Assembly (NCBI GenBank): GCA_023376005.1
Contig: CM042150.1
Location: forward strand, 80,315,586-80,379,585
From: Doryteuthis pealeii
Lineage: Eukaryota; Mollusca; Cephalopoda; Myopsida; Loliginidae
Reading direction: 5' to 3'
Length of the DNA stretch: 64,000 nucleotides
Below are positions 1 to 10,095 of the stretch, one piece after another. Position 1 is the first letter of the stretch. The number at the start of each line of letters is the position of its first letter. Made by a program: the position numbers and the translations under genes. Under the pieces are notes generated by a model that worked only from the letters and a program-made list of their open reading frames with translations, ran no database searches and had not been told where the DNA came from.

Positions 1-18
1 TATCTGTTTCGTTGGATA

Positions 19-324
19 TATATATATATATATATTTACCAAGCCTTCCACACGAGTAGGATGCAACTCAAGGTCAAGCGGAGTTTAACAGGTTTGAATT
101 CAGCGTTTTCCTTCTCCTAGACTGGTTACCTAGCCGTGGTTAAAGAGTCCAGTCTGCCCTCCTATTTACCCATAAATAGAGGGAGAATTGGATTGATATC
201 TTTCCCAAGGGTATTAGCGCCATGTGAAATGCCAACATGTGAAATGCCAACAGCTTTGTCCAGGAATTGAACTCGCGTTGACGAGTCCATTTCCTACGAC
301 TCTAACCATTAGACCACGCGTCTG
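19..324 (-). repeat. tRNA-derived SINE, family B
   Basis: Read on the minus strand, the element opens with a tRNA-like head: an A-box-like GTGGTCTAATGGTTAG next to position 320 and a B-box-like GAGTTCAATTCC near 262-273. The body follows, ending in a (TA)n tail at 19-36. The same head, body and TA tail recur at about 15 other places here. A 16-bp unit (catgtgaaatgccaac) is duplicated in tandem at 222-252. Non-coding, moved by LINE machinery. The family resembles the tRNA-derived SINEs known from octopus, but I cannot assign a published name. Confidence 0.8.
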
Positions 325-970
325 GATATGTATAGGAGGTATTACTAGCGCGAGTCAAAAAGTTTTGCAATATTTTAGTGACTGAAAGCACAATTCGACA
401 TCTCCAAATGTTTTTGCCGAGTTCCTGAAGGTGACAAGTCACACTTGACTCTGAAATGCTGAACTCTCCTGATAATCTCCGAGTGTTACTCGCCGCATTT
501 GCCTCTATGGTTTGAAGAATCCATGGTTTTTGGCCTGCCTGAGATAGCCTGATTGTAGATGTTATTGCGACCAGATTGAAATTTCTAGAACCACATAGTG
601 ACTGCACTGTAATCAACTGTTCTTTTTACCTTTCGCACAATATGTTTGATATCTTTCGTTGTGTTATGGTCCAGCTCACACTTGGAAAGTATAAGTTCCC
701 GAATTTCTTTCACCTTTCGTGCGGCTTTTAAATAACACATACCCACAAATTACCACGATATTACCAAGCACAGGGGGTACCCACTATGGCTTCACCTGTT
801 TCGGTTACATGATATAAGCACCACAAATTAGCGCGTATCAATACATTTTAAAATGTTTGACTCACTGCAGTACTTTCAAAGAGTACCTTACGTATGGAGA
901 AGGTTAATCAGTAATCCGCTTTCGATAATAGGTTGTGAAAACCGATGGCTACCTAATATCTCATGTTCCA
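325..970. other. unassigned interspersed DNA
   Basis: I see no gene, tRNA-like head or clear repeat here. The minus-strand frame at 302-616 begins inside the SINE, has no recognisable domain, and looks like chance. Confidence 0.5.
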
Positions 971-1220
971 TAAGTAAAGTCGTCGAGGTGGCCTAAATCG
1001 GTATCAGCCAGACAGAGAGGGATTCTATCCCCTTTTCAATAGAGCTAGACCAAGGAAATTATTTTTGGCGTCTGAGACAGAGTGCCACACCTACCATCAG
1101 CTCCTCACGTTACCGCACAGATCCCTGTGCTACTCATACGCTGAGTTTGCGAGGGCTGGTATCGAACCAGGAACCTTGTGGTTCCGAGCCGGATGCTCTA
1201 CCGACTGGGCTAAGCCGGCC
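971..1220 (-). repeat. tRNA-derived SINE, family A
   Basis: On the minus strand the head reads GGCCGGCTTAGCCCAGTCGG (A box) followed by GGTTCGATACC (B box), then a body with conserved CTGATGGTAGGTGTGGC and CAGACGCC blocks and a 3' end rich in CGACTTTACTTA. Copies lie at 5037, 9073, 28945, 36235, 45945, 55097 and 56507. Plus-strand frames across it are spurious. Confidence 0.85.
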
Positions 1221-1380
1221 ATTGACACATATTGCCTGTTTATGTTGTCTCTTGTGTGTAATACCTTGTACATTGTTATTGATTTCTTTGTATCTTGGTC
1301 TGTCTGTTGTTGTCAGTATCGAACCCGGAACCTTGTGGTTTCTAGTCCGACGCCCTACCGACTGAGCTAAACCCTTCCAT
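1221..1380 (-). repeat. family A SINE extension with second tRNA-like head
   Basis: The ~95 bp after the SINE head recur after the SINE at 5037-5294 (positions 5295-5390), so they belong to a longer mobile or duplicated unit. Here they are followed at 1315-1378 by a second minus-strand tRNA-like head (GAGCTAA/AGTCGGTAGGGC, then GGTTCCGGGTTCGATAC). This suggests a dimeric SINE or one inserted beside another. Confidence 0.6.
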
Positions 1381-1384
1381 AGTA

Positions 1385-1937
1385 AAAAGGTTTGGTTTGT
1401 TTTGTTTTACAGCATATCAACCTCAGTGGGTCATTTAATACCGATAAAGTTTTGAAATAAATCAATTCTTAATGGATAATACAATTTTTTTAAAAATACA
1501 TTTTTCTATTTAACCCATAGATGTGACCCTAACAGGTACTTTCCCCAAACCTCAAGAACTGGAACCTCACCATCAGATAGAGTTTAACGTCATTCCCGGG
1601 ACATGTAGACCCGCAGCCACTGCCTTCTAGCACCCATATGATAAGAAGGATTGGGGGTTGCCATAAGGGCAATAGGGTGGGGAAAATCATATAGGTACTA
1701 GGGCTTGACGTGACCAGCCGATTGATCGGAGGGGGCCTCTCCGACCGACCGTCTAGCCCAAGATAGGACCAGAGTGGAGTATTGCATGTCATGAACTGCT
1801 CATCCACCTGGGCTCTATCCTTAAGCATCACGGGTCGCCACCCACGGCCAACAGTTGGCCCCATTTGGGGAGTCTTACCCCTCTACAGAGGTGCAGTCGG
1901 GGCATTCTAACGCCCCAGACGACAGGGCGGTAGTAAA
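1385..1937 (-). repeat. ~550-bp retroposon, family D
   Basis: On the minus strand it starts in a GC-rich head (CCGCCCTGTCGTCTGGGG...), has a central block CCATCAGATAGAGTTTAACG (plus-strand reading) shared with other SINE families, and ends in a TTTAATACC.../GGTTGATATGC tail with (AAAC)n. Copies are at 27290-27800, 34287-34837 and 44002-44509. The copy at 34287 has a perfect 12-bp TSD, which shows retroposition. No tRNA head is obvious; the central block may correspond to the conserved domain of cephalopod SINEs. Confidence 0.75.
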
Positions 1938-3117
1938 AAGGAATAAGGGCAATTTTCTATAGTATTACCACATAAGAAACTAAAAAATAAACCACTGCCC
2001 AAAAACATAATTTGTGTTACATAGTGTAATTAAAGTGATATCTGCGTCTAGTAAACACTATTGACGTCCGTGCCGCTACAGCTGAACTACGCTAGCGCAT
2101 ATAATAATTGCTATACACCAACGTATTCCGTCAGTCTTGACACACATGCGATCGGCAAATAAGAAGACAGTTCGTTACGGTCCACATATTCGTCGTGTTT
2201 ATTAAATTACATTCGTTAAATCTAAATTTAATTACGATGGATCCACGGGTCTATTTGTTAGAGCTGAAATTTATTGCGTATTCATTGTTGTATTCATTAT
2301 ATACGAAATATCGACGGTCTGCAGTATAAAGTAATGTTTCTCTTTACCAAACCCGACCTGTCAGTGTGGCTTAGATTACGCAAAATGTATCTTCCTTCTT
2401 TGTCTTGCTTGTTACTTGTTGGTTTATTCCCCAGTTACTATTAATTGATGATTTTGAATTGTTCACAATGACCTTTCCATAATACAACGCTTGGATCGCC
2501 TAGATATCGGCTGACAGCTTCTCCTGATGGCAGATGATGATGATGATGAGAAGGAGGAGGATGAGGATGATGATGATGATGATGATGATGTGGATAATGA
2601 GGATGATGATTTACTCTTTTATGCCGCTGTAGTAGTTTGGGACATCCTAAATCAGAAATTCAGTCCTTTCTTATACGTAACCACACTGTTTTTTTTTCTT
2701 TTGCGAAGGTCATTAGGCTTTCTCGGCCGCTTCACAGATCTTGGGGCTCCCAGTCCTGCATTCCGGAGGTCCGCCTGTAGCTTACTAAGCAAGTTTGTTT
2801 TGCAGTGGCGTCTATTTCTTGTGCAGTAATGTTTTGTGCTGGAGCTTGTTTGGGTATCCGTAGTATATGACCAAACATAGACCACCATTGTTTCCCCATG
2901 CTTGTTGACTGTGGAGTGATGTTGCATATCTGTTACAGAGCCTTTTTGGAAATTTGGAAGTTTAGCCACTGGTGTCAAGAGATAGTGTAAAATAATAATG
3001 AGTACGGAAGTCAGTGTGACGTCAGCGGTGGGTTTACGTATTATGCATGTGTAAAAATATAATAGCCAAAAAACAAAACAAAAAAAAACAGAATTAGTTC
3101 AACGTGTGAGTGATGGC
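1938..3117. other. unassigned DNA
   Basis: No gene is recognisable. The acidic frame at 2527-2829 is translation of the (GAT)n repeat followed by low-complexity sequence. Confidence 0.5.
2534..2608 (+). repeat. (GAT)n microsatellite
   Basis: Imperfect trinucleotide run of GAT/GAG/GAA that reads as poly-Asp/Glu in one frame. No supporting gene structure surrounds it. Confidence 0.85.
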
Positions 3118-3290
3118 GTCGAAATCATTGACCTTGACTCCTGAATGGCCGAACCGGGACAACAGTGAGAAGGATGAATGAGAAAGTGGTGAGTCTGATG
3201 AAGGTGTTTGAAGGAGACGGATGCAGAGATCAGACGAGATTGATCGCAATGGCGGTCTGTCCATTCGAGACCAAAATCTCCGCGTATTTT
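3118..3290 (+). repeat. dispersed repeat E, copy 1
   Basis: About 170 bp, including CTGAATGGCCGAACCGGG, is nearly identical to 4787-4966 in the same orientation. Copy 1 lacks a short internal block (ctgtgttatgag) present in copy 2. The class is unknown. Confidence 0.8.
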
Positions 3291-3514
3291 TCTTGGATAT
3301 ATAAAGTAAAATAAATGAGCTCTAAAGAAAAGCAGAAAAATCTTGTGTTCAATAATTAAAAACTAATCAACGACACAAGACAAGACATCCAAAGAAGCAA
3401 GTGGTTCTAAATTCGAAGAACAGAGAGAATGCCAGCCCAACTACCCAAATGTTCAGTAGTAGCAGAGACACGATCATAGAATAAGATAAGTATGCCTATG
3501 TAACTTAGGCTAAT

Positions 3515-4216
3515 TTGGTACCATGTCAAGTCATCCAGGCCATGTTCAATTTTTCTGAAATTGTATGTGGATTATGATAAAGTTTGATAATACCCAAAAT
3601 TTGAGCTTCCAATCACAAAAATTGGCCGAGATATATCGGTTTTTAGCTCTGCAAATTTGAAGTGGTTGCAAAAAATGGCGACTTTTTGTAACTTATTTTT
3701 ATCTGTAATTTTAACAAATCTTTGGAAAATGTTGTAGCTTTGGTTCTGAGCAAAAATTGTTTTTGGTACAAATAATGTTCAATATATGTGAGATAATAAT
3801 AGAAAAACAAATATATTATAGATGCAGTACCACATCGAGATATTGATCTTGCTATGAAAAAATCAGTAATCATCAATAACTTAAAATTGGTTGACTTTAA
3901 GATATTTTGACAGCTTTTCTGGATTCCTTGGGGAGAGAAGCTTTGATAAACCAATGTTTAGTAGTAGAGAAGCTCTAGAACTCATTTTTCAGACAAAAAT
4001 AGATTACAAAAAGTCACCATTTTTCGCCAACCCCACCAAATTTGGAGGGCTAAGAATCGACATGACTCGGCCAATTTTTGGAATTGGAAGCTTACATTTT
4101 GGGGATTGTCTAACGTTAACATAATCCAAACGTGAAAAAAAGAATTCAGAAAATTTGAATGGGGTGGGTGACAATTCTACTTTTTTCTGGATGTTTTGAC
4201 ATGGAATTACCCCATG
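3515..4216. mobile_element. inverted-repeat DNA element (CCATGTCAARTCATC termini)
   Basis: The left arm (3527 onward: CCATGTCAAGTCATCC, then AATTTTTCTGAAATTG and TTTGAGCTTCCAATC) is mirrored imperfectly by the right arm ending at 4209. The same termini and inner arm sequence form the element at 25470-25866. No transposase frame is present, so this is a non-autonomous fold-back or MITE-like element. The arms are diverged, indicating an old copy. Confidence 0.7.
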
Positions 4217-4786
4217 ACTTAATACCATAACAAGTTTTAGAACCATGAAATACCGGATCGGCCACGTCGTCTGAGAGGCGAGAATTTACATTCCAGAGCA
4301 CATCCTTCACACAGACTTAAAAAAAGACACAAGAAAACGAATCCATCATCAGCATCAACATCGCGCTATGCAGCATATTTAAATTGGGGCCAGCAACGTT
4401 ACAATAGATGTTTGCGGCTGATACTAAGCTTTTCAATATCTGCCAGTCGAGCTGAAATTGCATATGTACATAAAAGAAGAGTGTCCTGGATACAACATTA
4501 GACTGCATTCAGTAGTGATGTACCAGTTTTGGAGCTCTGGGGAGTGTGGAGTCATCCTTTTCGTTTTTATTAACCCAAGAGAAATATCGGTACGATTTGG
4601 CTCCCATCTATGTTTGAAAATTATTATTCTCATATAGTGTGCAATCTCTCCTGTTTGTCGCTTGAAATATCCACATTGTGTTTTTTCTTCCCATTTCTAT
4701 TTTCTAGTTTTTAATGTGTTTCTGTTAGCCTATGTAATGCAATTACCGTTTCTGTGTGCTGTAACTAGTCTTTGTTTCTTGACCTT
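4217..4786. other. unassigned DNA
   Basis: AT-rich sequence with only short chance frames and no repeat that I can match elsewhere in the window. Confidence 0.4.
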
Positions 4787-4966
4787 TGTTTCTTGACCTT
4801 GAATTCTGAATGGCCGAACCGGGACAACAGTGAGAAGGATGAATGAGAAAGTGGTGAGTCTGATGGAGGTGTTTGAAGGAGACAGATGCAGAGATCTGAC
4901 TGTGTTATGAGACGAGGTGGATCGCAATGGCGGTCTGTCCATTTGAGACCAAATTCTCCGCGCATT
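4787..4966 (+). repeat. dispersed repeat E, copy 2
   Basis: Second copy of the repeat at 3118-3290, with the same order of blocks and a few substitutions. Confidence 0.8.
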
Positions 4967-5036
4967 TGTCTTTTTAGTGCTTGAATGATCGCATTTACAA
5001 AATCTTCAACACTAGCGAGACATTTTTGTTTGAGAC

Positions 5037-5294
5037 ATAAGTAAAGTAAAGTCAACAGAGTGGCCTATTGTCGGTATCAGCCAAACAGTGAGGGAGTCTA
5101 TCCCCCTTTTCGCTAGCGCTAGTGTTCTAGATGGTTTTTGCGTCTGAGGCGGAGTGCCACACCTACCATCAGCTCCCCACTTTAACGCACAGATACCTGT
5201 GTTACTCATACGCTGAGTTTGCGAGGGCCGATATCGAACCAGGAACCTTGTGGTTCCGAGCCAGATGCCCTACCGACTGGGCTAAGCCGGCCCT
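5037..5294 (-). repeat. tRNA-derived SINE, family A
   Basis: Minus-strand head with A-box (TTAGCCCAGTCGGTAGGGC) and B-box (GGTTCGATATC) sequences and the full family A body. Positions 5295-5390 continue into the ~95-bp extension also seen at 1221-1315. Confidence 0.85.
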
Positions 5295-5687
5295 TGACAC
5301 ATATTGTCTGTTTATGTTGTCTCTTGTGAGTAATACCTTGTACATTGTTATTGATTTCTTTGTATTTTGGTCTGTATGTCGTTATTCATTTTAAGAATGG
5401 TCCAGCGTATCTTAGAAGAGGAACAGTCCAGGTGTTTATTCCGTTGAGTTTACTTGTTATTCTGAGATATGCTTTTATTACTTTTCCTTCCATCCAAGTT
5501 TGATGGTGTCCGCTTCCAATATTTTCAAATACTTTTATTTTGTTCTCAACGTATTGTATATTTTCCTAATTTCATAGTTCTCCTTCCGTTTTTCTCTCTT
5601 TCACTTTTTTATCACTATCATGGCGCAATTTTTAATTCAAATGCCATTCCACTATCCTGGCTGTATATTTTTATTGCCTGTGCAAGC

Positions 5688-5690
<3 letters not shown>
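5295..5690. other. SINE extension and unassigned DNA
   Basis: The first ~95 bp match 1221-1315. The remainder is T-rich with no recognisable feature. Confidence 0.5.

Positions 5691-5747
<57 letters not shown>
5691..5747. repeat. (TA)n microsatellite
   Basis: More than 25 consecutive TA units. It reads as alternating Tyr-Ile in several frames, which explains the YIYI frames here. Confidence 0.95.
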
Positions 5748-5748
<1 letters not shown>

Positions 5749-5758
5749 GAATAAATAA

Positions 5759-5912
<154 letters not shown>

Positions 5913-6044
5913 CATTTATACATGTAGAATTAAACAAAAGACACATCTCCTGTTTAACAATTTTATTTTTGATCTTTTCGAGTTTTCTGGACAACTTTTT
6001 AATATTTGGGTGGAATTCGTGGATAATTCCACCAAAGTTCAGGT

Positions 6045-6084
6045 CCCGAGTACTTTCGACACTTCGAAGTGCCATCATCAGGGG
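6045..6084 (-). ncRNA. hammerhead-ribozyme-like motif 2
   Basis: Minus strand, 5' to 3': CCC (stem I), CTGATGA core (6075-6081), stem II from the GACACTT/AAGTGCC palindrome at 6058-6074, GAAA, then GTACTC, in which A-GTAC-T is a 6-nt palindromic stem III and the C is the predicted cleavage nucleotide, then GGG closing stem I. Stem I is only 3 bp before an internal loop and one extra T sits next to stem II, so activity is uncertain. Confidence 0.5.
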
Positions 6085-6095
6085 TGATGTGTTCC

Positions 6096-6514
6096 AGTTT
6101 TTGTAAATTATATTAAGTGGAGGCTGGAAGGAGAATAATTGATGAGAAAGGTGTTATAGGCATTTTAAAATGTGTGTACTGCATTGGAAATTAATTTTGT
6201 TTAAGGATGGTTTGTATTGTTTATATTGTTTTTATAAAGCTTCTAGTATTTGGAGTTTTTGTTTATTTCTTTCTTTGTGCAGAATGTGTGTATTTTCCGT
6301 TAGAATATTTCGGTAATTAGAGTGGGCATGAATGTAATTGTAGGTGTTGTGAAATCGAGCTACTATCTGTTAAATGGAGAGTTAGACGACGTGACAATGT
6401 GGTTGACGTGAATCCAATGTATGTATTTTCATTTTCTGAGAGACTGCAATCTCCTAGGGGACATTTAAATCTGTATACTACATTGGTCTCATTAAGTGGA
6501 CTTGTCTGGGGAGA

Positions 6515-6517
<3 letters not shown>
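6096..6517. other. unassigned DNA
   Basis: T/G-rich sequence without a supported feature. Confidence 0.4.

Positions 6518-6559
<42 letters not shown>
6518..6559. repeat. (TA)n microsatellite
   Basis: Uninterrupted TA run abutting the left arm of the next inverted-repeat element. Confidence 0.95.
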
Positions 6560-6562
<3 letters not shown>

Positions 6563-6951
6563 GATAATTGAATCATATTACCACGACCAGACAACACGGC
6601 AAACACCATTTGCGACATCCGGAGCACTGGACAGCTGTTTCGACCTCCTTTGGTCTCATCAGCAGTGCATACCACAATCTCCGCCACTAGAGATTGAACC
6701 AGCGGACCACAGCGTAAAGAGCGGGGACTCAACACACTGGGCCACCAGCCCATGCCACAAACGGAGAATACCAAATCATCTAGTCAATGGAAACATTAAT
6801 TCAAACTGCGCAGCCACCTAACCTGTATCCCCGTGTATCCCATCGCAGGATCACAGAGGGCAAGGTCACCCCCAGGACAACGACTTCCCAATTCGGGGCC
6901 CGGATGTCGCAAATGGTGTTTGCCGAGTTGTCTGGTCAATTATCAATTATA
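6560..6951. mobile_element. inverted-repeat element with tRNA-like and hammerhead-like interior
   Basis: The left arm (AATTGATAATTGA...GACCAGACAACACGG...TTTGCGACATCCGG, ending 6622) is mirrored at 6897-6951. The interior holds, on the minus strand, a B-box-like GGTTCAATCTC near 6694 and hammerhead-like motif 1. A ~36-bp unit containing TCTGGTCAATTATCAATT repeats once more at 6962-7000. TA runs flank both sides, so a TA target site is plausible. Confidence 0.65.
6624..6668 (-). ncRNA. hammerhead-ribozyme-like motif 1
   Basis: Minus strand, in order: GCACTG (stem I 5' side), CTGATGA core, GACC-AAAGGA-GGTC (4-bp stem II and loop), GAAA, CAGCTG with flanking A and T forming an 8-nt palindromic stem III, TC (predicted cleavage after C), and CAGTGC, which pairs perfectly with the first segment (6-bp stem I). 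All invariant core positions of a type I hammerhead are present. A very short stem III of this kind is known from Penelope-like and related retroelements, where it may work as a dimer. Confidence 0.75.
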
Positions 6952-7003
6952 TATAATTCCTCTATCTGGTCAATTATCAATTATATATAATTCCTCTATC
7001 AAA

Positions 7004-7005
<2 letters not shown>

Positions 7006-7054
<49 letters not shown>
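7006..7054. repeat. (TA)n microsatellite at 5' truncation of PLE
   Basis: The TA run passes directly into the coding remnant of the Penelope-like element, so the 5' breakpoint lies here. Confidence 0.9.
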
Positions 7055-7058
<4 letters not shown>

Positions 7059-8195
7059 TTTCCTGAACACACATTCGCACTCTACCGGGATGACGGAATT
7101 TGTATTTCACGGGACTGTTCCGGTAAATCATTAGATAGATTACGTAAAGATATAATAACACACCTAGATAATATGGAACTCAAGATTACTATAGATACTA
7201 ACTTAACAAATGTCAATTTCCTAGATGTCAATTTAGATCTTAAAAATGATACGTATAAGCCATACCACAAACAAAATGAGAAACTTAAATACATTAATAT
7301 AAATTCCAACCACCCACCATTAGTTTAAAAAAATCTAGTCCCTAACATTAGCCGTAGAATCTCAGAACTATCATCCAACAAAGATATTTTTGAAAAGGCC
7401 GCCCCATATTACAATAAAGCATTACTTAATAGCGGATTCAAAGAAAAAATATACTACATAGATAACATCCCCAAACATAATAATTCAAAAAACAGAAAAA
7501 GAAAGATAATTTGGTTTACGCCCCCTTTTTCTAAAACAGTTAAAACAAATGTTGGTAAAAAATTTCTAGACTTAATAGATAAACACTTCCCACCCCAAAA
7601 TAGATATAATAAAATATTTAATAGAAATACGGTAAAAACTAGCTACTCATGTGGACTCTCAATGAAATCACTTATTACATCAAATTCTAAACCAAACTTA
7701 AACCCTTCATGTTCTTGTAGAATTAAAAAAGACTGCCCTCTAAATCAGAAATGTAACATTAGATCAGTAGTATATGAGGCTAAGGTAACAACTACAGTTG
7801 CGAATCACCCTATAAGCACGGACAAATATGTTGGGATGACCCAGGGTGACTTCAAGCAAAGATTTTACGTCCATATGGAATCTTTCAGAAAGAAAGATAA
7901 AAGAGAAACAACTTCCCTTGCAACAAGGATATGGGAACTCAAAGAAAAAGATATACCTCACAAAATAGAGTGGAAAATCTTAGATCATCCCAAATGTTAC
8001 ACAAATGGCTCCAGATACTGCAACTTATGTGTTACCGAAAAATTTAGAATATTAAAAAACTTGATTTCCTTTAATAATAATAACAATAATAATAATAGAA
8101 GTTTAAATAAAAAATCAGAAATCTTCAAACAATGTCCCCATAAAAGAAAATTCTTCCTAAATGCATTGAGAGGAGATACTCAACATCCACCCTGA
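7055..8195 (+). pseudogene. Penelope-like element, RT C-terminus plus GIY-YIG endonuclease (5'-truncated)
   Basis: One frame (codons starting at positions divisible by 3) runs from the TA repeat to the stop ending at 8195. It contains the reverse-transcriptase catalytic YRDD at 7083-7094, VNFLDVNLDL, KLKYININSNHPP, the linker block RKIIWFTPPFSKTVKTN (~7500-7550), SYSCGLSMKS, a Cys cluster (CSCRIKKDCPLNQKC), the GIY-YIG signature VVYEAK/KYVGMTQ with Arg in KQRF, and CNLCVTEKFRIL holding the catalytic Glu. One in-frame TAA at 7326-7328 disrupts it; the stretch 7662-8195 is still open. The order RT then GIY-YIG is diagnostic of Penelope-like retroelements. The N-terminal RT part is missing, so it cannot be autonomous. 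Confidence 0.88.
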
Positions 8196-8202
8196 GAATA
8201 AA

Positions 8203-8366
8203 TTCAGCAATTATTTGCAATGATATCCAATATTTCAACAGTGAAAAAATGATTTTTCGACAGAGTAACAACACCATCCTACAACACCATTCAGCAATTA
8301 TTTGCAATGATATCCAATATTTCAACAGTGAAAAAATGATTTTTCGACAGAGTAACAACACCATCC
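8203..8366 (+). repeat. tandem duplication, 87-bp period
   Basis: TTCAGCAATTATTTGC starts at 8203 and again at 8290 with identical following sequence to ACAACACCATCC. It is located directly 3' of the PLE stop codon, so it may belong to the element's 3' region. Confidence 0.9.
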
Positions 8367-8680
8367 ACCTTTATATTATGTGGGATAAAAACTTAAAAGA
8401 CTCTACCATATATATTAAAATGTTTTTTTGAAGTCATATACATCCTTTGCCAAACGGAATTAATTTATAAATAAAAAAATAAAAAATTAAACGGTTTTTA
8501 AAAAAAACACCCTATATTTTTTTTAACGAATAAAGGGAGGCAACTTCGTTGGCATTACTTCAAAAAATTCAAATTTTTAAAAAATAATAACAGCGTTCGA
8601 AAAAATTAACCGACGTTATTTACAATCCTAAATGTGACTTTGAGTAAAGAACCACAACAAACACCATTGGATCTTGCTCC

Positions 8681-8722
8681 TCAACCTGATGATTGCTTTT
8701 AGCATGAAACCGCGGTCGTTGA
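8681..8722 (+). ncRNA. hammerhead-ribozyme-like motif 3
   Basis: Plus strand: TCAAC (8681-8685), CTGATGA (8686-8692), TTGC-TTTTA-GCAT (stem II, 3 strong pairs plus a T-T apposition), GAAA (8706-8709), CCGCGG with flanking A and T as an 8-nt palindromic stem III, TC (cleavage C at 8717), and GTTGA (8718-8722) pairing with TCAAC. An outer GATC/GATC pair (8670s and 8733-8736) could extend stem I past an internal loop. It lies ~490 bp downstream of the PLE frame on the same strand, as expected for a PLE terminal repeat. The first stem II pair is non-canonical, which lowers confidence. Confidence 0.6.
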
Positions 8723-8839
8723 TAATGAACATTGATCTATGAAAACATTGTAAAAATAAATAAATATTAGCTCTTACAAACTGTGATTGAGCACTGTATT
8801 TTCTTTGTTTCATCGCAAAAGAATTTGTTTTTACATATA

Positions 8840-8841
<2 letters not shown>

Positions 8842-8898
<57 letters not shown>
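8842..8898. repeat. (TA)n microsatellite
   Basis: About 28 TA units; overlapping YIYI frames on both strands are artefacts. Confidence 0.95.
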
Positions 8899-8900
<2 letters not shown>

Positions 8901-9072
8901 GATTTTTTTCATACAACCTGAGAACGTGGTATTTCTCTTGGGAAGGGAGAAACTGCAATTTTGATTAGGATTATTCATCTGTGTTATTTTAAAACTACAT
9001 TTTGCTAGAAGGAATGATATGACTGTACTATATAATTCCACATGATATATCCTAAAAGCCATTAGGCTAAAC

Positions 9073-9425
9073 CTCAGTCGCTACAGCACTTGCTTAGGAA
9101 TCGCAAGGTTACTGGTTCGATACCGGCCCTCCCCAACTCAGAGTGTGAGTAACATAGGTATATGCGCGGTAAAATAAGAAGTTGATGGTAGGTGTGACGT
9201 TCCACTTCAGACGTTAAAAAACAATCTCCTTGGTCGCTACAGCACTTGCTCAGGAATCGCAAGGTTACTGGTTCGATACCGGCCCTCCCCAACTCAACGT
9301 GTGAGTAGCATAGGGATATGTGCGGTAAAGTAAGAAGTTGATGGTAGGTGTGACGTTCCACCTCAGACGTTAAAAAACAATCTCCTTGGTCTAGCGCTAG
9401 TGGAAAGGAGATACCGATATTAGGC
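9073..9425 (+). repeat. two tandem family A SINE units
   Basis: The unit starting TCGCTACAGCACTTGC, with B box GGTTCGATACC, occurs at 9073 and 9233 (period ~160 bp). The second unit alone continues into the 3' body (GTCTAGCGCTAG...TAGGCCACTCC) to ~9425. The heads are closely similar to each other and differ from other family A heads, so the tandem arose by local duplication or as a dimeric SINE. The minus-strand 119-aa frame is a read-through of both units. Confidence 0.85.
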
Positions 9426-10095
9426 CACTCCATCGACTTAAAACATCACCAAAGGGAAACTTGGCGCTTCACATTCTTCCAGCTTTATTGTAGTGCTCTA
9501 TCTTGATAACAATGTGCGCATCAGGGAATTGAAGCCAATATCTAATGACCAGTGTATATGCGTGTGCATTCAATATTTCCAAATGTCATTATCGTCAATG
9601 TTGCAAATGTAATATTGACATTTCTATAAGCGAGTAAGAAATAACGATAGCAATCAAGACAGCGGAACCTGTGAATCCAACGCCACAGTGTCCATCCTGT
9701 CCCGCGCCACTAAACAGACGAAAGATATAAACCCCATCCAAGGGGCGTGAAGCCCATCTCCTGTTCAGCGTCAGTTCATTTGCTTTACACGGCCGATACT
9801 CGTTTGGCAACAACGGACACAATTTGGCACGCATCAGGATCTTAGCGATACAATTTATTTGACTTAACGCTTAAAATGGGTAATATTAGAAGTGTGTTTA
9901 TCTTATTAAATTACTATGAAGGCATTTTTCAATATTCTCCATCTTATGCAAATGATACAGTAATCTGTGAGAGACAGCATGGAAAGACGCCAGATTCAGG
10001 GGAAACCTTTGTAAGAAAGAAATTGAATTGAAAAGTTTCAATATTCATTGGTTTACATACATCTTAGTGAAATCTTAAAAGTGTATTTGAATTCT
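9426..10095. other. unassigned DNA
   Basis: Slightly richer in GC than its neighbours, but no domain, splice pattern or repeat is recognisable. The minus-strand 79-aa frame at 9595-9834 has no identifiable feature. Confidence 0.4.

Noticed and set aside
1065..1370. 101-aa plus-strand frame
   Set aside because: Reads antisense through a family A SINE and its extension; the same peptide recurs at 5131-5394 for that reason.
2527..2829. Acidic 100-aa frame starting MADDDDDEKEE
   Set aside because: Translation of a (GAT)n microsatellite followed by low-complexity sequence; no gene context.
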